A stretch of DNA of 64,000 nt from assembly GCA_004431415.1 (NCBI GenBank), contig QPMI01000197.1, forward strand, positions 1 through 64,000, written 5' to 3'. This DNA comes from Cyanophora paradoxa. Taxonomy: Eukaryota > Glaucocystophyceae > Cyanophorales > Cyanophoraceae. This document shows, one piece after another, positions 56,275-64,000 of this stretch (the first letter of the stretch is position 1; each line of letters opens with the position of its first letter). The notes beneath the pieces are model-generated. The model had not been told where the DNA came from and did no database searches. It saw only the letters and a list, made by a program, of their open reading frames with translations. Position numbers and translations under genes: made by a program.

Positions 56275-59200
56275 CTACTTCCGCTTGGCGCCTGCGGGGG
56301 GCGTCTTGCGGGTCACCTCCGAGCGGCTCGCCGGCCGCGCCGGCCCCGCGGCCTCCTTCGGCGGCTCGGGCTCCGCAGGCTTGGCCGCCTCCGCCGGGGG
56401 CGCCGGGGGCGGCGGCGTCTCCGGCTGCGCCCGGACCGGAGGGGACGCGCGCGGTGAGCCGCAAATAAACCTAGCTGGATACAAGGGCCTCTAGCGCAGG
56501 CGCAAGCGGACCTTGGGCGGGGGCGGGGCGGCTCGAAGGTGCCGATGTACTCGTCGCCGTTGGCGTACAGCATGCGGCCCTGCGCCCTCGAGCTCAGGGG
56601 GGGGGGGAAGAGAGGGGGGAGGGGGGGGGGGGGCGTGGACCCGGGGGACCGAGTTCTAAGGGGAGGAGGGAGGAGGCGGGGGAGGGGAAGGCGCCGGGCG
56701 TCTAGAAGAGGCGCCGAGCGGCGCGGGGCGAGGGGGGCGGCGCCCCCACTTGAAGTTGGATTGATATAGATCTTAGTAGGGGCTTAGTCGTTTTTCTTTA
56801 ATATTGAATCTTAGCTAGATCTTAGTAGATCTAGATTCTCTGATTCTTGGGCTTATGGTTCTTAATAGGCTTAAGATTAGGCCGCACCCGCCCGCACTTG
56901 AAGTCGCCGGCCCACTCGCCCTCGTACACGTCCCCGCTCCTTTGGAGGAGGCGCCTCAGATGAGGGCGGGGGAGAGGAGGGGGTGGGGGGTACGGACATG
57001 TAGCGCATGGTGCCGGTGCCGTGCCGCTTGTTGTCGAGCCAGTCCCCTGCGCGAGGATGAGGGGGAGGGGGGGGGAAGAAAGGGGGGGTACGCGGCCCGC
57101 ACCCTCGTAGGTCTCCCAGACCGTCTCCTCCTCTGCCGCCGGTTCGGCGGGTGCGGGCGGAGCAGCAGGAACCCCCTCCGCCCCCTCCGCTGCCGCCGCT
57201 GCCGCCGGCGCCGGCGGCTGAGCGGCCTCCGAGGGGGCGGTACCCGGCCGCGAGGCGGGCGGGGAGGGCGCCGGCGAGGGCGAGGGGCCGGAGGGGGCGG
57301 AGGGCTGAGGCTGAGGCTGAGCGGGCGCCGAAGATACCGCTGAGGCCGGGGCCGGGGCCGGGGCCGGGGCCGGGGCGGCGCGCGGGGGCTTCCTCGGGTA
57401 CCGCGCCGCGCCGCGGCCGGTGCGGACGCCGGACTTGAAATCTGAGCGACGGCCCCCGCGATCAGCGTCCATGCGACTCTTGAACTATTAATCTATTAGA
57501 AGCTTATGCCGCCAGGAGATTCTTAAGAAGACGCTCGAGAGCGCGACAGGCGAGGCCCCCCACCCCCCACTCCCCCATAAAGGCCGAACGCCCTCGCGCT
57601 CCCGCCGCGCGCCGCGCCGCGCCGCGCCGCGCCGCGCCGCGCACCGCCGTCGTAGACGACGCCGTTGCGGTACTCCGCGTGGCCCCCGGGGCCCTGCGCC
57701 CCGCCCCGCCCCGTGAGACAGGCTCGGGTCGGCCACGCTGGGCGGATGGGCGGGCGGGGCGGTGCCTCGAGTTCGTTTAATCTAGCGGGGGCGGGGCTTG
57801 GGGGGCGGGGGGGGGGAGGGGGAGGGTGGGGGGGGGGGGTGCGGGGCGGGGCTGGGGGGGGGAGCCCGGGGGGGGGGGGGGGGGGCGAAACATAGCTATG
57901 GTACTATCGTAGTCATAGTTCTACAATAATCATCAAGGTAAAAAGCGGAGCCGGTGCGGGGGCGGGCAGGGCTTCACTATAAATCGGTTAAGCTTTAGGT
58001 CCGTTGAGCTTTTAGAGTTTAATCTAGCGGGAGCGGGGCGGGGCGGGGGCGGGGGCGCACGTCGCGGTCGCCCATGACAAAGGGGCCGACGTAGAGGACC
58101 TCCCCGTCCGGGCCCCCCGCAGGCCCGAACCTGCGCGAGAGAGGGGATGAGACCGGATCGGATCGGATCAGCCCTGGCTAGCTAGCTCCTGGCGTCGGCT
58201 TCGGGTCCAGTGGGCCGTGGGATCCGAAGGGCCGACCCGGAGGCGGGGAAGGCGGCTTAGAGGCCCCAAGCATGTAAGCCCCGAGTGCTTCTAACCAAGC
58301 CGTCTCAGAGTACCCCGACGAACAGCTGCCACGAGAGGAGATCACGGACTGGAGATCGTATGAGCCCTCGCAGGCCCTAAGCCCCCGCTATCTATGAGCC
58401 CCGGACCTATACGAGCCTCCAGCGCTTATAACCGAGCCCCAAGAACGCAGCGCGGTGGCCCAACGCCCCTCTATCTATCTATCTGCCATCCCTAAGCCCC
58501 AGGCCCCTTGCTTTTTATTCAAGCCCCAAGAAAGCGGCGCGGACCGGAGGGTGCCGTGCCCGTGCCGGGCGATGGAGTGGCCGTGGGCGCCCGTGAAGGG
58601 CCCCTCGTACACGTCCCCGCTCGGGTGCTCCTCCACCCCTGCGAACAAAGTTCAGGGGGGGGGGGGGGGGGGGGGGTGGGGGGGGGGGGAGGGGTACCGA
58701 AGGGGAGGCCGTCCTCGAGCCACTCGCCCGAGAAGCGGCTGCCCGTCTCCGCGACGGTGAGCGCGCCCTGCTCGGATCAGATCAGATCGGATCGGATCGG
58801 ATCTGATCAAATCAGATTAGATCGGAGCAGAGGGCTCACCTGACCCTGCCGGACGCCCTGGTTCCAGTCCCCCTCGTACTTGTCCCCGTTCGTGTACAGC
58901 ATAACGCCCCGCCCTGCGCTATTTTAAGGGGGGGGGGAAGAGACGAGGGGTACGGGCTCGGGCTCGCACCGTGCCGCACGTTGCGGCGCCAGTCGCCCGT
59001 GTACACGCGGCCGTCCCAGTACGTCATCGTACCCCCCGCCCCGTCCATCGCGCCCTCCCTCCACGGGCCCTGCACCCCAGGACGGTTCAGGGTGGGGGGG
59101 GGGGTGAAGACGAAGGGGGGGTACGGGTACCTGGTAGACGTCGCCGTTGGAGAACTTCATGAGACCCGAGGGACCGGTCATCTGACCGTCCACCCACGGC

Positions 59201-60458
59201 CCCTCGTACACCTGTACCCCCCGAGAAACAATTCATAAGCCTCTCAAAGGAGTGGGGGGAAGGAGTTAAGGAGGGGTACGCACGTCTCCGCCCTGGAAGC
59301 GGCACGTGCCGCTCCCGTGCCTCAAATCGTTCCGGAAGTCGCCCTCGAACGTATCCCCTACCCCCCGCCTCGCCCGTCACGAACCGCGCCGGGAGAAGAG
59401 GGGGGAGGGAGCGGGCGGGGGGTACCGTTGGGAAGGTGCTGGAAGCCCTTGCCCTCGCGGCGCCCCTCTACCCAGCGCCCCTGGTACCGCTCCCCGGTCG
59501 CGTACAGCATCATGCCTGAGCGGGGATTACGTCAGATCGGATCGGATCAGATCAGATCAGATCAGATCAGATCAGGTGAGATCTGAGCCGCACCGATGCC
59601 GTTCCTGTGCTCCCCGAGGAAGTACCCCTCGTACCGGTCCCCGTTCGCGTACCAGAACGTGCCTGCGGGGCCTAAGCTGAGAAAACGGATAGAAGGAGTA
59701 GGAGTAGAAGGAGTAGGCTCTTAGAAGAAGCCCCCCCGCCCGCCCGCACCTTTGCCCTGCCGCGCGTCGTTGACCCAGACGCCGACGAAGCGGTCGCCGT
59801 TAACGTAGGAGTACTCGCCGGGCCCGTGCTTCAGGTTGTTCACGAAGGCGCCCTTGAAGCGGTCCCCGCCGCTGTACGTGATCTGGCCCGATCCCTACAG
59901 CCTCGGAGGTCAGCAGGGGCGGAGAGGCGGAGCCAGGCGGGGTTCGCTCGCTCGCTCGCCTCGCGCCGGTCGTCGACCCACTCTCCCTCGTACAAGTCGC
60001 CGTTCTCCCACTGGTACGTGCCGTACCGGTGCCGCACGTCCTTCGTCCAGTTCCTGCGGGCCGCGGGCGCGGACGCGGACGTGGACGCGGCGGTGGCTCA
60101 GCGGTGCGGCGGCGGTGCGGGAAGCGGGAGAGGGGGCGGGAGCGCGGCGCAGCGGCTCGGGCTCACCCCTCGTACTTCGCGCCGTCGTGGTAGAGCAGCG
60201 TTCCTGTGCCCGCGCGGATTCCATCGACCTCGGGAAGCACGGGAAGTTCGACAGGCGGCGGAGGCGGCGTGGGCTCCTCCGGCGGCTGCGCGGCGGTCCC
60301 AAATCGTCAGAGGCTGTGCCCGGGGAGCGCTCGCGGCTTCGCGGGCGCACCGGTGGCGTCGGCGACTTGAGCGGCTCCGGCGGCGGCGGCGGAGGCTCAG
60401 CAGCGGCTGCCGCGGCTGCCTTCGACTCTCCCTTCTTCCCTGCTGGCTTCGGCGGCAT
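56275..60458 (-). CDS. MORN-repeat protein, copy 2, full length (D2)
   Basis: Start at Met 60458 (MPPKPAGKKGESK), then a Pro-rich leader and about 16 MORN-like units spread over many small exons: TLLYHDGAKYEG, YQWENGDLYEGEWVDD, ITYSGGDRFKGAF, YSYVNGDRFVGVWVNDARQG, FWYANGDRYEGYFLGEHRNG, MLYATGERYQGRWVEGRREG, CRFQGGDV, VYEGPWVDGQMTG, YWDGRVYTGDWRRNVRHG, LYTNGDKYEGDWNQGVRQG and others. A Pro/Ala linker, LYANGDEYIGTF and a basic tail RKTPPAGAKRK follow (stop at 56275-56277). It is likely a membrane- or cytoskeleton-associated scaffold, as usual for MORN arrays. The ATG at 57472 (MDADRGG) is not conserved in copy 1, so I treat it as an internal exon and the whole as one gene. A frame change near 60300 needs an intron or a base correction. 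Introns contain long poly-C runs on the coding strand. Confidence 0.75.
57776..57885. repeat. Poly-G intronic tract (poly-C on the coding strand)
   Basis: Near-continuous G runs inside an intron of the MORN gene. Similar tracts in MORN introns lie at 45370-45394, 45822-45850, 47047-47070 and 58657-58690. Confidence 0.85.
58776..58812. repeat. GATC-pentamer repeat in a MORN intron
   Basis: GATCA/GATCG units, collinear with the repeat at 47898-47962 in copy 1 but with a different unit number. Confidence 0.85.
59535..59580. repeat. (GATCA)n microsatellite in a second MORN intron
   Basis: About nine GATCG/GATCA units between the exon with MLYATGERYQG and the exon with FWYANGDRYEG. Confidence 0.85.
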
Positions 60459-60739
60459 TCTGGCCTACGCTAGCTAAAGCGCCGCGCGTTCCTCGGTCGC
60501 GCCTCCAGAGCGCTTGCGAAGGACTCTCTAGACTCGTACAGCTGCTGTGTGCAGTGCGTGATTGGTACCAGGGCGTCTGCTGGCTGCTGGCTCTGCCGGG
60601 CTTTTTTTGGCGATTCTAGTCCCGGTGGGTCCCTTTTCGGCGCAGTCGCCATGTGTGCTCGTGCTTCGCGCTGCTCCGTGCGAGCGCCGCGACAGATATA
60701 AATAGTATGCATTGTAAAGCACGGGCGAACGCTACTAGC

Positions 60740-63700
60740 TTACAGCGGCCGGGTGGCATCCTCGAGCCACGCGGTCATGGCCGGCTCATCGTGGAACAGA
60801 GGCGCGAGCCGCGCCCGCACGTCGGCGTGATACGCGTCGACCCACGCGCGCTCGGGGGGCGTCAGGAGAGACACGTCGATCAGCTTCCGCTGGATCGGAA
60901 CCTGTGCGGAATTCGAAGTCAGGGATCAAATTCTCGGAGGGGGGATGGAGTCGGACCAGGGTAAGGTACTCGAAGGTCAGGTACCCCTGGCCGCCGAAGT
61001 TGTGCGGCGTGCGCGCGTCCTTGACGACCTGAGGGCGACAGCGTTAGCGTCGGGCCGCGGCCGCGGTGCGGAGCGGGGCGGGCAGGGTGGGGCGGAAGGG
61101 GTACGCACCATGAGGTTCTCGATGCGGATGCCGAATGCGCCGTCCTCGTAGTACCCAGGCTCTGGGAGCGGCGCGTCACGCTTCGAAATCGGGGAGATGG
61201 GGGAGGGTGGGGGAGGGTGGAGGGGGTACCGTTGGAGACGACCATGCCGCGTCGGAGGGGCACGTCGATGGGCTTCTGGGAGATGCTCTGCGGGCCCTCG
61301 TGCACGTTGAGGAAGGCCCCCACGCCGTGGCCCGTCCTGCGCCCAGACGGGAAAAGTGAGCGTATGTACGCCCCAACGAGCGAGCGAGGCGAAGAAAAGC
61401 GTACCCGTGGCGGTAGTCCAGGCCGACGCTCCAGAGCGGGGCGCGGGCGAGGACGTCCAGCGCCTGAGGCAGGCGGGGCGACGACGACGATGAGGAGCGG
61501 GACATAGGATGGGCAAGAGACGACGAAGCTAAGAAGATAGTTGTAGAGCTAAGCTAGAGCTGAGCTCATGGTCAACTAAATGAGCTTAACTGAGCTTAGA
61601 GCTCAGCTGAGCTTACGTTCTATAGCTAAGCTCAGCTGTTTGAGAGCGGGCGGACCTGGCCGGTGGCGCCGGCGGGGAAGACGGCCGAGGCCAGCGCGAT
61701 GTGGCCCCGCAGCACCCGCGTGAAACACGACCTGAATGAACGAACGTGTACCCGGCGCGCGTGACGTCAGTATCGTTCCGTTCGAACGAATGTGTATCCG
61801 GGGGAGGGTCGAGGCCCACGCATGCGCACCGCTGGTGCTCGCTCGGCTGCCCCATGTGGAACGTCCGCGTGACGTCCGTCGTGCCGTCCCTGTACCCTCA
61901 GTGAGGACGAGGGCGGCGGACGGAGAGGGCGGGTGGCGGGGGGCGGGGGGCGGGAAGGAATGTACTCTATAGAAGGACCGTGCCCAAAGCTGAAGGGCGG
62001 GCGGAACGGAGCCCCGTTCTCTAGCCTAGCCTAGAGCTCTAGCGACGGGGCGAGGAGAAGGGCGGGCGTTGAGCTAGGGCGGGGCTAGAGCTAGAGCTCT
62101 AGCGACGGTGCGAGGACGAGGGCGGGCGGCGAGGGCGGGCGGCGGGGGACGAGAGGGAGCGTCCCCTCTAGCTGGACCGTGCCCCAAGGGCGGGGCTAGA
62201 GCTAGAGCTCTAGCAACGGGGCGAGGAGGAGGGCGGGCGGCGAGGGAGGGCGGGAGCTAGCGATGGGGCGAGGAGGGGGGTAGGGGTACACCGCGCGCCT
62301 GTACTGGCCGCCCGAGTCGAGGAGGAGCATCGAGTCGGGCCCGACGACCCCGCAGCGGCCCTCCTCCGCCCGGTAGTGGATGATCTGAGGAGCGGCTCGG
62401 ATCAGATCGGCTCGGATCTGATCGGATCAGATCTGAGCGATCTGATCTGATCTGAGCGGACCGCGCCGTTGGGGCCCTCGCCGGCGATGGTGGGAAAGGA
62501 GGGGCACACGAAGAGCTGCGGCGAAAGGCGCGGTGAGGCGCGGCGGCGGCGGGGTGCGAGGGAGGCGGGCGCGGGGGAGGCGGCGAGCCCGGGGGAGGCC
62601 GGGCCGGGCCGGCGCGCTAGGGGCCGGGGCGAGGGGCGCGCGCGGTGAGGCGGCGGGGAGGCGAGGTGTGGGGGAGGCGGGGATCCCGGGGGAAGCCGGG
62701 CCCGCGCGCTAGCTCTAGTCGTCCGCTCGCGCGGGTGAGGAGCGACCGTAGCTCCTCTCCGACGCGCTAGCCGTCCGCTCGCCTTCTCCTTCGCCTACGG
62801 TACCCCCCGCACCTGGCAGGCGGCCCTGAACCCGTCGAGGCGGTCGCCCTAGCATACCTAGCATCCGCCCCTCCCTCGCGCCCTCGCACTAGCCCTCCCC
62901 TCCCCTTCTCCCTAGCCCCGCCGCCCCTCCTCCTCCGCCCCTCCCCCTGTACCCCCCGCACCTGGCAGGCGGCCCTGAACTCGTCGAGGCGGTCGCCCTA
63001 GCATACCTAGCATCCGCCTCTCCCTCGGGCCCTCGCACTAGCCCTCCCCTCCCCTTCTCCCTAGCCCCGCCGCCCCTCCTCCTCCGCCCCTCCCCCTGTA
63101 CCCCCCCCCCGCACCTGGCAGGCGGCGCGGAACTCGTCGAGGCGGTCGCCGAGGGCGACCTCGGAGACCCGCCGCCCCGCCGCCACCTCCCCCTCCAGCC
63201 ACGCAAGGAACCGGCACTGCGCGCGGGGCAGCCTCAGCCTCAAGCACGAACAGAGCAGATCCTATAAGCGTCTACATCTTCTTTAAGCTTGTTTAGTTAA
63301 AGACGTACGTCAAGCATCTAGATCTTCTTTTCCTCCAGCCACGCCAGGAACCGGCACTGCGGGGCCCGGGCCTCGCCGGCGGGCTCCATCTACAGCCTCG
63401 GCCCCGAGCGGCCTTCAAGGGTAGCCTTCTCGAGGGGCGCACGAGGGCGGCCTAGAGCTAGCTAGAGTAGATCCTGTAAGCTTAAGCATCTAGAGCTTCT
63501 AAGCTTAAGCCCCGAGCGGGCATCAAGGGTAGCCTTCTTGAGGGGCGCACGAGGGCGGCGCCGTCGCGGACGTGGGCGGCGCGCATGCCCGCCAGCTCCG
63601 ACTCGTTCTTGCACGCCTGCGCCCCAAGGGGTGAGGCCGGGGAGGGAGGGAACGGAAGTCTCGAGATATTCCGGTCTAGACCTTCTTTACGCTTCCTGCG

Positions 63701-64000
63701 CCTTCCTAGGGTCTCCGATAAGAAGAGTTTAGATCTTCTTTAAGCTTCCTACGCCGCCGCCCCTCCCCGATCGCAGCCTCTTCTTAGGTTCTTCTTCTTC
63801 ACAGCCTACCCCCTCCTCCCCTCCCGCCCGCCCGCCGGGCCGGGGGAGGAGGGAATGAAAGTTTCGAGATCTTCCGGTCTAAATCTTCTCTAAGCTTCCT
63901 TAAGATCAACCTCTTCTTAGGGTCTTCTTCACAGCCTAACCCCTTTCCCCCTCCCGCCCGCCCGCCGCGGACCTTGGGGAGGGCGACGGGGCTCGGGGCG
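60740..64000 (-). CDS. Xaa-Pro aminopeptidase (M24B family), 3' part; runs off the right edge
   Basis: Cytosolic aminopeptidase P removes an N-terminal residue before proline using two metal ions. Exons read from the right edge: a SPVALPK segment (about 63990), NESELAGMRAAHVRDGAALV (about 63600-63540), FLAWLEGEVAAGRRVSEVAL (63230-63120), CPSFPTIAGEGPNGA (about 62510-62465), a CGVVGPDSMLLLDSGGQY exon (62385-62299), DGTTDVTRTFHMGQPSEHQR (61889-61830), CFTRVLRGHIALASAVFPAG (61731-61656), LDVLARAPLWSVGLDYRHG (61463-61405), TGHGVGAFLNVHEGPQS (61336-61230), EPGYYEDGAFGIRIENLM (61161-61109), NFGGQGYLTFEYLTL (61028-60957) and the end exon 60901-60740. Metal ligands are visible as the two Asp (LLLDSG and TTDVTR), His in TGHGVG, Glu in EPGYY and Glu in LTFEYLTL. 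One donor (62299) seems to be GC rather than GT. Order and spacing fit XPNPEP1-type enzymes. Confidence 0.9.
62397..62460. repeat. GATC-rich pentamer repeat in an aminopeptidase intron
   Basis: GGATCAGATCGGCTCGGATCTGATCGGATCAGATCTGAGC, an irregular GATCn array that is partly self-complementary. Confidence 0.8.
62805..63125 (-). repeat. 150-bp tandem repeat carrying a fragment of an aminopeptidase exon
   Basis: GCACCTGGCAGGCGGC occurs at about 62810, 62960 and 63111, spacing 150-152. Each copy starts with the donor end of the exon encoding GDRLDEFRAACQ and continues into intron. Only the rightmost copy joins the complete exon. The two extra copies have partial, mutated exon ends (CCTGAAC in place of GCGGAAC). 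Confidence 0.85.
63330..63545 (-). repeat. Further duplicated exon ends in the aminopeptidase gene
   Basis: TCCAGCCACGCCAGGAACCGGCACTGCG at about 63335 copies the start of the FLAWLEG exon (63195-63225). TCAAGGGTAGCCTTCTCGAGGGGCGCACGAGGGCGG at 63415-63451 copies the sequence at 63513-63557, which holds the end of the AHVRDGAALV exon. Confidence 0.75.

Overview
The window is nuclear DNA of a unicellular eukaryote. Most genes are split by short GT-AG introns, and the recognisable families are eukaryotic: LRR-TIR receptors, MORN-repeat proteins, a START-domain protein, an Xaa-Pro aminopeptidase, Ulp1/SENP proteases and an F-box protein. No operon, ribosome-binding site, rRNA or tRNA was seen. 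The very GC-rich right part suggests a GC-rich alga or other protist. I cannot name the taxon from the sequence.

There are two compositional worlds. (1) Bases 1-1112 are a GC-rich satellite of about 135-bp units. (2) From 1113 to about 25150 the DNA is moderate in GC, with T-rich introns. It holds two Ulp1-type cysteine proteases (minus), an F-box/leucine-rich gene (minus), a Cys-rich protein (plus), a 13-copy minisatellite, a probable Tnp2/CACTA-like transposase (minus), a multi-exon plus-strand gene of unknown function cut off at a poly-G tract, then 360-bp and 15-bp tandem repeats. This block reads as a mosaic of mobile and repeated DNA. (3) From about 25150 to 64000 the DNA is very GC-rich, with GC- or C-rich introns.

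The GC-rich part carries four LRR-TIR genes on the minus strand, in two classes: A1 and A2 (6 LRRs, TIR with an SYAHVD start) and B1 and B2 (11 LRRs, TIR with a YDVFLSHK start). Read along the minus strand, a module MORN gene - LRR-TIR B - LRR-TIR A occurs twice: D2-B2-A2 (60.5 to 48.7 kb) and D1-B1-A1 (48.4 to 24.9 kb). The second module also contains a plus-strand START/coiled-coil gene (C2) and a 5'-truncated copy of it (C1). D1 lacks its 5' end, A1 has lost its normal 3' end at the junction with the AT-richer block, and B2 has a stop at codon 4 plus a deletion inside the TIR domain, so birth-and-death evolution is visible. The right end is an Xaa-Pro aminopeptidase gene that runs off the window.

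Caution: many copies differ by one base in G or C runs. Some frameshifts reported here may be long-read sequencing errors, and the junctions at 1112, about 23000 and 25152 could be assembly joins. Splice sites were chosen by eye from GT-AG (or GC-AG) signals, reading frame and similarity between copies.
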